Of a stretch of DNA of 64,000 nt, positions 26,182-35,371 are shown one piece after another (position 1 is the first letter of the stretch; the number at the start of each line of letters is the position of its first letter). The stretch is taken from positions 62,001 to 126,000 of the forward strand of contig JAZOTM010000009.1 of the NCBI GenBank assembly GCA_045657625.1, given 5' to 3'. The notes beneath the pieces are model-generated. The model had not been told where the DNA came from and made no database searches. It saw nothing but the letters and a program-made list of their open reading frames with translations. The stretch is from JAZOTM01 sp045657625 (GTDB lineage: Bacteria; Bacillota; Clostridia; Lachnospirales; Lachnospiraceae). The translations under genes and the position numbers were made by a program.

Positions 26182-26220
26182 AAAAAAGCCGCGATGTGAA
26201 TTTCACAACGCGACTTTTTT
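26182..26220. terminator. Bidirectional terminator
   Basis: A long stem (AAAAAAGCCGCGATGTGAA against TTCACAACGCGACTTTTTT, with two mismatches) lies between the convergent Thr-rich protein gene and the alpha-galactosidase gene. It has A/T tracts on both sides and can serve both. Confidence 0.85.
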
Positions 26221-26234
26221 CTTGTATGTTTCCC

Positions 26235-28619
26235 TTATACTTCTTCTGTATTGGTTTCTTCTGTATTGGTTTCTTCTGCATCCATCTCTTCTACTTTTTC
26301 CATAAAATAAATGCGAGAGCCAAAATCCGGTAAGTAACGCACATCGTCATTATATCCGGTTCCGGCAAATCCCATAGAGAGTTTGATGCCGGCTTCCATC
26401 AATAAATCACCGTTGCATACAGCGTCTTCTGTTTCTCCATTTAATTTCACGAATTTTGCAACCAAATCCTGAATCAAAGAATCCTGCTTAATATGAATTG
26501 GAGACTGGGTATTGATCAAATCTCCAAATGCCTTGATGCTATGCTTCAAATCTCTGTTGAAGAAATGATAAGCATATTCCGGTGCTAAGCCCTTTGCAAA
26601 ATACTGTAGAAACGGAGTATGTGGCTGTACCAATTCCTGCATCAGGAATCCAACCGCCTGCTCTTGATCCGGAGAAACCACGGTCCATTCATGAATGTTG
26701 CCGTTTCTTCCACGATAGAAATCACCATACTGCATGGTTTTTCTCCAAGTCTTATAAATAGAAACCTGATTTGCGATTTCCATCTGATCTTCCTTGGACA
26801 TATCGCAAAGATTGCATTCGTAACCAGCTACGCCAAAGGCAGATACATGGAATCTGGTTTCCAACGGTGTGGTACGCAAGGTCTGGTGGTTCGGGCACGC
26901 GGAAACGTGAGCAGAAACCGTAGACATTGGGTAACCATAGCTGTAATTGGTCATGGCATTCACACGATACAACGCATCGGTGTCATCACTTGCCCAAATC
27001 TGTGGGAAGTAAGACAAAATACCAAGGTCGAAACGATTGCCACCTGCAGCACATCCTTCAAATAAGATGTGTGGGAACTTCTCGGTCAATGTCTTCATAA
27101 TGTGATACAACGCCATCATATAACGATGGAATACTTCTCCCTGCTGTTCCGGAGGTAATATCTTGGAATACACATCGGAGAAAATACGGTTCATATCCCA
27201 TTTCACATAAGCAACGCCAGGTGTTTCAAATACCTTAGACATGGCATCAATGATGTAATCTTGAACATCCGGGTTTACCAAATCCAAAATTCTCTGGAAA
27301 CGGCCTTCGGCATGTTCCTTTCCAGGAATATCCACAGCCCAATCCGGATGCGCGCGATACAAATCGCTATCTACATTGATCATTTCCGGCTCTACCCAGA
27401 TACCGAACAACAATCCCAAATCATTGATTTTCTTTGCCAATCCTTCAATACCGTTTGGAAGCTTGTTTTTATTGACGTACCAATCTCCCAAAGACTTGGT
27501 ATCTGTATTTCTGTCGCCAAACCAACCGTCATCCATAACGAAAAGTTCCATTCCCGTGTCTGCGGCTGCCTTTGCCAACTTCAACAATTTCTTTTCATTG
27601 ATATCAAAATATGCAGCTTCCCAGCTATTTAAAAGCACCGGTCTTTCCTTGTGCGCCCATTCCCCTCGAACGATATGGTTTTGCACAAAATGATGCATAT
27701 TCTGACTCATACCATTGAATCCTGCATCGGAAAAAGTCATGACTGCTTCCGGAGATTCAAAGGTCTCTCCTGCCTTTAACAAAAAGGCAAAATGTTCCGG
27801 ATTGATTCCGGCTACAAAACGTGTTTTTCCAAAACTGGTGACTTCCACTGCTTCGTAATGGTTTCCACTGTATACCAAGTTGAAACCGTATACTTTTCCG
27901 TAATCCTCAGATGCTGTCTTTTCGGAAAGCATCACAAAAGGATTGGATCTACTGGAAGAACTTCCGGTAAAGGAAGCATTTACAAATTTTCCACCGGTCA
28001 TGTTCACTTCTGTTTTACGCATTTCCCGCGCCCATGCCCCATGGAAAGAAGTAAACACATAATCATTTGCTGGGAAATCCACCTGTGTACTAAGCATACG
28101 CTCAATGACAATGGTTTCTTCCCCAAGGTTTTCTAATTTTGCACTTCTGGTGATGACATTCGTATCTTCAAAAACGCCATAGTATAAATGCAAGCGACAA
28201 TCGGAATTTTTGTCCTTCAACCATACGTGTAAAGAAGTTGCCTGCTCTTCACTGCCATAAGATGCAGGCAAGGTAGCCAGGGCTTCTTTGCCCTGTACCA
28301 CTTCCGAACCTTCAAAACGAAAATCGGAACTTCTGCTACCATCCGGATAACGCAACACCAGGAAGGGCTCATGAATATCGCCCTTACCATAGGTTGCTAC
28401 TTCTGTACGAAGATTTTCCAAACACAAATCCATATGGTCGTTGTCCACATAAATGGCATTTCCAACACCAAAAGGATGTTTTTCTGTCAGTGCATCATAA
28501 TTTGGGTGAATTTTTTTCCCATAATATAAATGCTCTAAATGCCCCGTTTCCAAAACACGGAAGCAATAAGATGTTTCCTTTGTTGCCAAATGGAAACAAT
28601 TTGAACTTGCTTGAATCAT
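26235..28619 (-). CDS. Alpha-galactosidase, GH36
   Basis: It hydrolyses terminal alpha-galactose from raffinose-type sugars, melibiose or glycans. The 794-residue protein has the GH36 supersandwich N-terminal domain and a TIM barrel. The barrel shows LNSWEAAYFD, LFVMDDGWFGDRN, the nucleophile Asp in VKWDMNR (about residue 480), EGCAAGGNRFD and the acid/base Asp in WASDDTDALYR. This matches the 720-750-residue tetrameric AgaA-type enzymes, with a longer C-terminus. The tail EETNTEETNTEEV is an internal 15-base DNA repeat. No signal peptide is present, so sugars are split inside the cell after import. It is the last gene of the TetR-headed operon. Confidence 0.95.
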   Translation of the reverse strand: MIQASSNCFHLATKETSYCFRVLETGHLEHLYYGKKIHPNYDALTEKHPFGVGNAIYVDNDHMDLCLENLRTEVATYGKGDIHEPFLVLRYPDGSRSSDFRFEGSEVVQGKEALATLPASYGSEEQATSLHVWLKDKNSDCRLHLYYGVFEDTNVITRSAKLENLGEETIVIERMLSTQVDFPANDYVFTSFHGAWAREMRKTEVNMTGGKFVNASFTGSSSSRSNPFVMLSEKTASEDYGKVYGFNLVYSGNHYEAVEVTSFGKTRFVAGINPEHFAFLLKAGETFESPEAVMTFSDAGFNGMSQNMHHFVQNHIVRGEWAHKERPVLLNSWEAAYFDINEKKLLKLAKAAADTGMELFVMDDGWFGDRNTDTKSLGDWYVNKNKLPNGIEGLAKKINDLGLLFGIWVEPEMINVDSDLYRAHPDWAVDIPGKEHAEGRFQRILDLVNPDVQDYIIDAMSKVFETPGVAYVKWDMNRIFSDVYSKILPPEQQGEVFHRYMMALYHIMKTLTEKFPHILFEGCAAGGNRFDLGILSYFPQIWASDDTDALYRVNAMTNYSYGYPMSTVSAHVSACPNHQTLRTTPLETRFHVSAFGVAGYECNLCDMSKEDQMEIANQVSIYKTWRKTMQYGDFYRGRNGNIHEWTVVSPDQEQAVGFLMQELVQPHTPFLQYFAKGLAPEYAYHFFNRDLKHSIKAFGDLINTQSPIHIKQDSLIQDLVAKFVKLNGETEDAVCNGDLLMEAGIKLSMGFAGTGYNDDVRYLPDFGSRIYFMEKVEEMDAEETNTEETNTEEV

Positions 28620-28632
28620 AGTGCTTCTCCTC

Positions 28633-30105
28633 TTAGGCTTCTACCTGATTTTTTAAAGTTTCCGCAGCATTCAAGTGTTTTCCATCTTTAATCTGTTCTG
28701 AAATTTCCCCAATTTTTTCATCTGTCAAAATGTATTTCTTACGGAACCAGAAGAAAGCAAAAATCAAACCGGCAATCGGAATCAAAGACATGAATAAACG
28801 AAGTCCGAGTTTTGAAGACTGCGCTACATTCAAAGATAAATCCATCGCCTGCTCAGCTTCTGTTGCATCACTACTGCTGAGAGAGAAAATCTCCAATGCG
28901 ATAGCTGCAAGTAAAGCTGCAATACCGGAAGAAAGTTTTACAACAAAAGTCTGCATAGAGAAAATCACGCTTTCATCTCTTCTTCCGTTCTTTAACTCAC
29001 CGTAATCTACTGTGTTTGCAAGGAATACGGTTGTTAAAACGCTGTTCATTCCGCTGGCTGCCATAATCAGTACACCCGGGATTAACAATGGAGCTAAGGT
29101 ATTCACACCACTGCATGCCATAACAAGAAGTACCACATAACCCGTAATAGACATTACAACACCGATAAAGAAAATTCGAATACTGCTAAAGAACTGTCTC
29201 ATGAATGGATACAAAATCATCATAGATAAAATCTGTACGCCACCACCCACAATGTTAAATGTGGTATAGTTCCCATACCATGATACACCACCTAGATCAT
29301 ATTTGAAAAAGTAAATTAACAAATTGGATGTAATATACATTGCAGTGTTGATGCAAACGATGGTTACAACCACTGCGACTGCCTGATCATTCTGGATCAA
29401 AGCTTTGAACATCTGTCCTACCGAAACCGTTTCCATTTCTACGGTAGATTTTTCTTTTACCGTAAGACAAGTAATTAAAATAAATACAACAAATAAAATC
29501 GCTACGATTAATGCAAAATATTTAAAACCGGTTCTTTCAATGTCGTAAGCACCTGCGTTTGCTCCTGCAAAAGCAGTTCCCAACTTCTGAACCAAAAGAA
29601 TGGTAAAAATAGTAACAAGTGCAGAACCAACGCCGGCACAAGAACGAGCAAGTGTAGTCAAACCTTCACGCTCTTTTCCACCTTCTGTAAAAGCAGGAAT
29701 CATAGACCAATAAGGGATGTCCATCATGGTATAAGTAACACCCCATAAGATGTAAAATACAGCTGCATATGCGACTAAACCTGCACCGCTAAGGCTCGGT
29801 GGGCAAGCAAACATCATGTATAAGATGACTGCATTTGTTAAAGTACCAATCATAAGCCAAGGACGGAATTTTCCCCATTTTGTCTTTGTCTTGGCTACTA
29901 CAACACCCATGATCGGGTCGTTGAAGGCGTCAAATACACGGGCAATCATCAAGATAATTCCCATTGCCACTGCACTTACACCTAAAATATCCTGGTAATA
30001 ATACAGGATGTAACTTGCGGAAAGCATATATACCATATCCTTTCCTACTGCTCCGAGTCCGTAAGCAGCTTTCTCTTTTGCTCCCAAACTTCTTTTTGTT
30101 TCCAT
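28633..30105 (-). CDS. GPH-family sugar:cation symporter (MelB-like)
   Basis: The 490-residue membrane protein has about 12 hydrophobic segments. It carries GPH/MelB-type signatures: KAAYGLGAVGKDMVYML at the N-terminus, DAFNDPIMGVVVAKTKTKWGKFRPW after helix 2 (the Asp-rich cation site; positions about 52-76), and YWSMIPAFTEGGKERE. The cytoplasmic tail (about 40 residues) is soluble and lacks a PTS IIA domain. It probably brings alpha- or beta-galactosides into the cell with Na+ or H+ for the two glycosidases in the same operon. Spacing to the next gene is 13 bases. Confidence 0.9.
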   Translation of the reverse strand: METKRSLGAKEKAAYGLGAVGKDMVYMLSASYILYYYQDILGVSAVAMGIILMIARVFDAFNDPIMGVVVAKTKTKWGKFRPWLMIGTLTNAVILYMMFACPPSLSGAGLVAYAAVFYILWGVTYTMMDIPYWSMIPAFTEGGKEREGLTTLARSCAGVGSALVTIFTILLVQKLGTAFAGANAGAYDIERTGFKYFALIVAILFVVFILITCLTVKEKSTVEMETVSVGQMFKALIQNDQAVAVVVTIVCINTAMYITSNLLIYFFKYDLGGVSWYGNYTTFNIVGGGVQILSMMILYPFMRQFFSSIRIFFIGVVMSITGYVVLLVMACSGVNTLAPLLIPGVLIMAASGMNSVLTTVFLANTVDYGELKNGRRDESVIFSMQTFVVKLSSGIAALLAAIALEIFSLSSSDATEAEQAMDLSLNVAQSSKLGLRLFMSLIPIAGLIFAFFWFRKKYILTDEKIGEISEQIKDGKHLNAAETLKNQVEA

Positions 30106-30128
30106 TTGTTTTTCTCCCTTTCTTGCGT

Positions 30129-31592
30129 TTATCTATTCTTCAGTCCCATGGCAAGCTCTACTACTTTGTATGCGCCATCATAAATTCCCATTTGTTTATT
30201 GCGAAGAATGTTGTCACAGAAATCATTTAATAACTGGTCATCCTCTAAGAACAAATCCAACATCTGAATGGTATGTGGAATATCTCTGCATTCCAATGTA
30301 CCATCGCCGATTTCAGCAGAGTGGATTGCTCCCCACATTTCATGTTTTCCGACTCTCTTAATGAAAAGCTTCGGTACCGGATAGAAAGCAAGTTCACTTG
30401 GCTTTGTTACCAGTACGTCTACGCTACGCATCAAAAGGTTGGTGCAGTAAACCGCTTCGAAAATATTTTCATGCCAGAATCCGTGGATACCACTGACACC
30501 CCCTGTCAAAGCTTCTTTTGCAAAGTTTTCGGTATCTGCCCAGTCATTGAAGTGTTCTGTAGAAAGTGCTTTCATCTCTGGGATTTCTTGAATCAAATCT
30601 TCCCAAACATTTTTGTAATCCCCAACGTTTACATAAAGAACAGCCTTTTCTTCTTTGATCATTGGAATCATATGACGAATAATTGCTGCAAAGATTTCTT
30701 TCTGTGCACCGGCTCCACCGATGGTAAGGAGGAAACGCATTGCCTTTTTTTCTGCTTTTCTCTGCTTTCTAGCTGCGCAATCTGCTTCGATATTTGCTAC
30801 TAATTCGTGATCAATGTAATGTCCGGTATAAACCAAATCTTCCTGACCCATTGGCTTGCAAATATCACCTTTTTTCATACCGTTCAAAATTCGATATCCC
30901 ATGTATGCATTGTGGCACTGAATGGTGTGCAAGCTTCCTTCGGATAAATGAAGGGCCATTGGCCAGTTGTCCGGAATGGCATTTACTACATGTTTCATTC
31001 CTGCATGAATTGCTGCCTGTGCCGGCCAAACATGAGTTGCAACCACCGGAATATCCTTTGGAACATTCTTGTAAACCGGAGCCATTAACTCTGCATTCTT
31101 CTGATCGGAAGAATTGTAGGTCAAAGCACGAAATCCTTCGTAGTTCATAGGTTCCCAAACAAACTTATTGAACAAAGGATTCTTGGACAAACGAGAGCCC
31201 AAAGAATACAAATCGTTCTGTGCACTGATTACCTTTGTACAGGTTGTCTGTGGATAGGAATTTAAATCCATCCAATAAGGCGTGTAACCCATATGATGTG
31301 CTGCAGAAGCTATCGCCATGGAAATACGATAATGTCCAAATCCCATACGAATATTTCCAACAATGAGTCCCTTTTCTGTATCGAAGGGAATACCTCCCTC
31401 CTGATCCTTAATCTCAATATTTTTTACTCCAAGACTTTCTCCTATATAAGGATTCTCAGTCACCACCGCTTTGTAATCCACATTAGAGTCATCTCCAAAT
31501 TTTTTCTGATACTTTTTCTTAGACTTTACAGATTTCTTGTAATCCTTGTTTGAAATCTCATTTCCAAAAATATTTTTTGCTAAGTCTTTCAT
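30129..31592 (-). CDS. GT-B-fold glycosyltransferase-like protein of unknown specificity
   Basis: The 487-residue protein has a MurG/MGDG-synthase-like plan. After an N-terminal basic extension comes a strand and glycine loop, LIVGNIRMGFGHYRISMAIA (about residues 76-95). The second Rossmann half begins FLLTIGGAGAQKE (about 288-300). A late TKPSELAFYPVPKLF (about 398-412) corresponds to the nucleotide-sugar site TKPGG. No membrane helix is obvious. I do not know a characterised member. It lies in a galactoside operon between the symporter and the GH2 gene, eight bases after the latter, so it may make or phosphorolyse a galactosyl compound. That last point is inference. Confidence 0.7.
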   Translation of the reverse strand: MKDLAKNIFGNEISNKDYKKSVKSKKKYQKKFGDDSNVDYKAVVTENPYIGESLGVKNIEIKDQEGGIPFDTEKGLIVGNIRMGFGHYRISMAIASAAHHMGYTPYWMDLNSYPQTTCTKVISAQNDLYSLGSRLSKNPLFNKFVWEPMNYEGFRALTYNSSDQKNAELMAPVYKNVPKDIPVVATHVWPAQAAIHAGMKHVVNAIPDNWPMALHLSEGSLHTIQCHNAYMGYRILNGMKKGDICKPMGQEDLVYTGHYIDHELVANIEADCAARKQRKAEKKAMRFLLTIGGAGAQKEIFAAIIRHMIPMIKEEKAVLYVNVGDYKNVWEDLIQEIPEMKALSTEHFNDWADTENFAKEALTGGVSGIHGFWHENIFEAVYCTNLLMRSVDVLVTKPSELAFYPVPKLFIKRVGKHEMWGAIHSAEIGDGTLECRDIPHTIQMLDLFLEDDQLLNDFCDNILRNKQMGIYDGAYKVVELAMGLKNR

Positions 31593-31600
31593 AAATCCTC

Positions 31601-34057
31601 CTATTTATGCACCGAAAAAGTAACTTTTCTCGGCTCCATTCCCTCTTTTTCTATCCATAAAGTACCTTCGCCGGCTTCTCCCTTGGTACGTACATAAGTA
31701 CCTGTCATACCGCCGCGGAAAGGAATTACCTTTGGTCCAACAATTTCAATTGCCCCTTCTGCACGTAACAAAATCGGTTCTTCATAGAATGGCAACTGAT
31801 TCTTGTGCTCATCCACCGCACGAATACGAACCGCAGCTACATCGTAGGCTTCCTCTTCCTTTAATTCTGTGTGACTGATTTTGATTTCATAATCCACAGT
31901 CTTCGGAGGTACCTTGGTAATGGTGGCTACCACTTTGCCATCCACAATAGCTTCAAAACGGTACTCTGTAGACTGTCCACCCCAGTCACCAATGTATTTG
32001 TTGTAAAGAACGACTGCCTGTTCCGGTTTCATATGGTAAAAGACCATCATCTTTACCGCAATCCACTTGATATCCAAGCCTAAACCGCCCATACCCTTTC
32101 TTGCAGTGGTATTTAAGGCAAGTTTGATTTGATCTGCCTGTTTCTTGGTGAAGTTTTCGTTTTCATGAATCTGATTTCCGATGAAATCATCCACCAAAAT
32201 CGGGCCATGTTTTAAATTCTTGAATGGGCTGTCGCTACCCTTGTATTCCTTGATGAAAATATCATTTTTATACATACGCACGCTATCTGCGTTGGTTAAA
32301 ATCCAGGTATCTCCACGATTACAAGCCGGATGCTCTCCGATATCCATGGAGGAAGAAAGTTCTAAGAAGTAAGAATGATCTTCCTGTGCGGTATATGCGT
32401 AAGATGCAAGCTTCGGATTGCGAAACATATCCATCACTCCGTGATAACAAATATGATCTCCACTACCGAAATCTTTGTGGGTATTGTAATCGAACATACA
32501 CCATCCAAAGCTTCCGCTGATATCCGCCTGTCCTGCTACCGCATCCAAAACACGATAGTGACGCATCAAATGCTCTACGCGATGTTCTTCCGGGTCTGCA
32601 TTCTTGGTCGGGAACATGTGACCGTTGTACTCGGTAATCAAGTACGGTGCTTCCATATTGGAAGTCACGTTCTGTTTGGGTTCACAACCATCGTTGGTGC
32701 CGTCATGATAAAAATCATTGTACGTATAAACATCTTCAAATAAATGACTCTTCTTGTGCGCTCTTACCCCACCAGTCGGTCTGCTGGGATCCAACTTATG
32801 CGCAATGGCATTTGTTTTTTCATAAAAAGCATTATCATCCTGAGATTCATTGATACGAACACCCCAGATAATAATGGAGGTATGATTGCGATACTGCAAA
32901 ATCATTTCCTCTGCATTTTTACATGCCTGCTCTTTCCATGTCTCATCACCGATATGCTGCCAGCCCGGGAACTCCATAAATACCAAAAGTCCCAGTTCGT
33001 CGCATCGATCGATAAAAGCATGTGACTGCGGATAATGAGAAGTACGCACCGCATTTAAAGAAAGTTCTTTCTTTAAAATATCACCATCGTAGCGCTGCAA
33101 GTTCTTTGGCATGGCGTATCCCACATAAGGATAAGATTGATGACGATTCAAACCACGAATCTTGAATTTTCTACCGTTCAAATAGAAACCATCTTTTTTA
33201 AACTCCGCTTTACGGAATCCAAACACCACGTCCTTGCATTCTAAGACTTCACCCTCACGAAGCAATTCCACACGGAATAAGTAAAGAGCCGGGCTCTCCA
33301 CATCCCAAACGGCTACGTCGCTGACGCTGCAATGCATGGAGTGCAATCCTACGGAAGTCTTTCCTTCGGATAATGTTTCCATTTTTACATAAGCATCTGC
33401 ATTGCCCACCGGAGATTCCTCTGTGCCATAACGTATCAAAGATCCTCGCAAGAAAAGGCCATCGCCTTCGCCTTCTAAGGTCACATCCACTACCAATTCC
33501 CCATTTGATAGGTTGTTTCCTTTTTCCTGATAAACAAAGGTTTCCGGCAATTTCGGCTGTACAAAGACATCGGAAATGTACATTCTTTCCTTTACTTCCA
33601 AGTACACATCTCTGTAAATACCGCCGTAGGTCAAATAATCCACTACATAGCCAAAAGGCGGTACATTGCTGTCTTCCCGACTATTCAGACAAACATTTAA
33701 TATATTTTCTTCCCCTAAAATAAGATCAGCTGTTAAATCAACGGTAAATGCGGTGTATCCGCAATTGTGTTTTGCAAGACTTTTTCCGTTTAAAAATACT
33801 TCCGCAACATGAGCAGCCCCTTCGAAAGTTAAAAAGATCTTCTTTCCTGCCCATTCCGGTTCCCCATATAACACCCTGCGATATCCGGAAATCATTTGAT
33901 AAGATTCTTCGTCAATATAGTTGAATTCCAATTCCTTCACCGTATGTGGAATCCGAACATCTATCATAGTATTGACATCAAAATCTTTTTGACATTGTTC
34001 TGTGGAAAATGCTTCCGCGAATTTCCAACCTTCATTTAAATATATCCTTGTCTGCAT
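31601..34057 (-). CDS. Glycoside hydrolase family 2 (beta-galactosidase-like)
   Basis: The 818-residue protein has the jelly-roll N-terminal domain (LTFEGAAHVAEVFLNGK), the Ig-like domain, and the GH2 barrel with IRGLNRHQSYPYVG and AVRTSHYPQSHAFIDRCDE. The acid/base Glu is in WGVRINESQ (about residue 407) and the likely nucleophile Glu in LITEYNGHMFPT. About 230 extra residues follow the barrel. No signal peptide is seen. The ATG at 34057 has AGAGGAGG upstream, while the frame extends to 34093 without one. GH2 members may be beta-galactosidases, glucuronidases or mannosidases; the operon context favours galactosides. Confidence 0.88.
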   Translation of the reverse strand: MQTRIYLNEGWKFAEAFSTEQCQKDFDVNTMIDVRIPHTVKELEFNYIDEESYQMISGYRRVLYGEPEWAGKKIFLTFEGAAHVAEVFLNGKSLAKHNCGYTAFTVDLTADLILGEENILNVCLNSREDSNVPPFGYVVDYLTYGGIYRDVYLEVKERMYISDVFVQPKLPETFVYQEKGNNLSNGELVVDVTLEGEGDGLFLRGSLIRYGTEESPVGNADAYVKMETLSEGKTSVGLHSMHCSVSDVAVWDVESPALYLFRVELLREGEVLECKDVVFGFRKAEFKKDGFYLNGRKFKIRGLNRHQSYPYVGYAMPKNLQRYDGDILKKELSLNAVRTSHYPQSHAFIDRCDELGLLVFMEFPGWQHIGDETWKEQACKNAEEMILQYRNHTSIIIWGVRINESQDDNAFYEKTNAIAHKLDPSRPTGGVRAHKKSHLFEDVYTYNDFYHDGTNDGCEPKQNVTSNMEAPYLITEYNGHMFPTKNADPEEHRVEHLMRHYRVLDAVAGQADISGSFGWCMFDYNTHKDFGSGDHICYHGVMDMFRNPKLASYAYTAQEDHSYFLELSSSMDIGEHPACNRGDTWILTNADSVRMYKNDIFIKEYKGSDSPFKNLKHGPILVDDFIGNQIHENENFTKKQADQIKLALNTTARKGMGGLGLDIKWIAVKMMVFYHMKPEQAVVLYNKYIGDWGGQSTEYRFEAIVDGKVVATITKVPPKTVDYEIKISHTELKEEEAYDVAAVRIRAVDEHKNQLPFYEEPILLRAEGAIEIVGPKVIPFRGGMTGTYVRTKGEAGEGTLWIEKEGMEPRKVTFSVHK

Positions 34058-34067
34058 AAATCCTCCT

Positions 34068-34628
34068 CTAGCGTTTAATAACTCCCTCAACAAGAATATT
34101 CACTACCTCGTCCAAAGCTTCCTTGTAGGAGATTCCATTTTGAATCAACACATCTCTCTGGAAAAACTGTTCCAAAGTAGCTTCCAACATGGTCTTGTAA
34201 ATCGGAATATTAACAGGACGGAAAACTCCTTCTGCAATGCCCTGCTGAATGATGTCGATGGTTCTTTCCCATCCGTTTTCCAAACGTTCCTCAATCTTTT
34301 TGTAATAGCTAGGATATTTTTCCTTTACTACATATAACTGACGAAAATCAATGTCGCGGTACCCCTCCGGTAACACACCCAAAATATTCCGCAGTTTCTC
34401 TTCCAAAGACAAATTCTCGTTCTGCAAAACCTCAGCTTCGCTTTCCTTGATGCGATCGAAGCAATAATCAATCATTTCAATGGACAAAGTTTCCTTGTCC
34501 TGGAATACGGTATAGATGGTTTTCTTGCTAATATTCAGCCTTCTGGCCAAATCATCCATGGTAAACCGAATCCCCTTTTCATTAAATGCTCCTATGGCTG
34601 CTTCTAGAATTCTCTCCTTTAATTCCAC
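34068..34628 (-). CDS. TetR/AcrR-family transcriptional regulator
   Basis: The 186-residue protein has an N-terminal helix-turn-helix (RFTMDDLARRLNISKKTIYT, about residues 21-40, then VFQDKETL), and a C-terminal all-helical ligand domain with no recognised signature. It is the first gene of the operon GH2-GT-B-symporter-GH36, ten bases upstream of the GH2 start. A palindromic operator overlaps its promoter, so it very likely represses its own operon and responds to a sugar or derivative. Confidence 0.9.
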   Translation of the reverse strand: MELKERILEAAIGAFNEKGIRFTMDDLARRLNISKKTIYTVFQDKETLSIEMIDYCFDRIKESEAEVLQNENLSLEEKLRNILGVLPEGYRDIDFRQLYVVKEKYPSYYKKIEERLENGWERTIDIIQQGIAEGVFRPVNIPIYKTMLEATLEQFFQRDVLIQNGISYKEALDEVVNILVEGVIKR

Positions 34629-34644
34629 CCTTTTTCTCCTTTCA

Positions 34645-34672
34645 GGAAACTAAAACTTCTTTTATCGTTTCC
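34645..34672. promoter_or_regulatory. Second inverted repeat with the operator half-site
   Basis: GGAAAC (34645-34650) and GTTTCC (34667-34672) form an inverted repeat downstream of the -10 box, with the same half-site as the main operator. A further lone AGTTTC lies at 34725-34730. These may be extra binding sites for the TetR regulator. Confidence 0.45.
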
Positions 34673-34675
34673 ATC

Positions 34676-34711
34676 ATTGTAACATCCCCCAGTTTCCTTC
34701 ACAAGAAACTG
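34676..34711 (-). promoter_or_regulatory. Promoter and operator of the galactoside operon
   Basis: On the minus strand TTGTGA (34699-34704) and TACAAT (34676-34681) are 17 bases apart. A perfect palindrome CAGTTTC-N8-GAAACTG (34690-34711) sits exactly over the -35 box, the classic place for a repressor. The regulator gene is the first one transcribed, so autoregulation is likely. Confidence 0.75.
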
Positions 34712-34763
34712 AATTCACAAAAATAGTTTCCGTGTTTTGTTCAAATTGCACATAGAATGACAT

Positions 34764-34799
34764 AAAAAAAGCACCTTGTTATAAAAACAAGGCACTTTT
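34764..34799 (-). terminator. Terminator after the acylphosphatase gene
   Basis: CCTTGTT / AACAAGG, extended by a G-C pair and A-T pairs with a two-base mismatch, is followed on the minus strand by seven T residues. It starts four bases past the acylphosphatase stop. Confidence 0.7.
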
Positions 34800-34802
34800 C
34801 CT

Positions 34803-35081
34803 TTAATAACGTGTACTTTTTATCCCGAAGGTATACTCCCCATCCTCTAGGGGAATCTCTTCTCGCTGCACATCGGAGATATGAATATAACTACTTTGTG
34901 CAAGTTGCTTCAATAGCAAATTTATGGTCTCTTTTTCTCCCTGGACTTCCATTTCCACGGAACCATCTCCCAAATTACGAACGTAGCCGGTTAAATTCAT
35001 CATCCGCGCCGTATATTCTGCGCGATAACGAAAGCCCACTCCCTGTACGCGACCAAAAACCAATATATGCTCTCTAATCAT
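34803..35081 (-). CDS. acyP: Acylphosphatase
   Basis: It hydrolyses acyl phosphates such as 1,3-bisphosphoglycerate. The 92-residue protein has both family motifs: the phosphate loop GRVQGVGFRYR with the catalytic Arg, and GYVRNLGDGSVE with the catalytic Asn. The ATG at 35081 follows GAGGGA. A TTG four codons earlier is possible but less likely. It follows a small hypothetical gene and the debranching enzyme gene on the same strand, so the three may be one transcript. Confidence 0.95.
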   Translation of the reverse strand: MIREHILVFGRVQGVGFRYRAEYTARMMNLTGYVRNLGDGSVEMEVQGEKETINLLLKQLAQSSYIHISDVQREEIPLEDGEYTFGIKSTRY

Positions 35082-35094
35082 TCTGTCCCTCAAA

Positions 35095-35355
35095 TCAAGA
35101 AAATAAGTTTTTAAAATTACTGAGTTTTCTGGCGTTTTCGATAATCTCTACGCTGTTTTCCGTGAGATATCTTTCCAAATCCGAAACCTCTTCTTTGGAA
35201 AAACCGGAAACCTGGGTCAAGGTACAGTCAGGCACCGTTCCCTCTGCCACATCCAATCCATGTTCATTTTTTCGTTCAAATCGAATACAAACCGCATTCC
35301 GACCGTCCTTCTGTACGACACCGGAATAGGTAAAGGTAACTTCCTGCTGATCCAT
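35095..35355 (-). CDS. Hypothetical protein (86 aa) between glgX-like gene and acyP
   Basis: I do not recognise this family. The product is small and soluble. It has a beta-rich first half (VTFTYSGVVQKDGRNAVCIRFER) and a helical C-terminus (SKEEVSDLERYLTENSVEIIENAR), without cysteines arranged for metal binding or a signal peptide. The ATG at 35355 has CGGGGGT upstream; an ATG at 35385 would overlap the debranching gene. The acylphosphatase start follows 13 bases after its stop, so the two are probably co-transcribed. Confidence 0.7.
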   Translation of the reverse strand: MDQQEVTFTYSGVVQKDGRNAVCIRFERKNEHGLDVAEGTVPDCTLTQVSGFSKEEVSDLERYLTENSVEIIENARKLSNFKNLFS

Positions 35356-35371
35356 TTCATACCCCCGCTTT

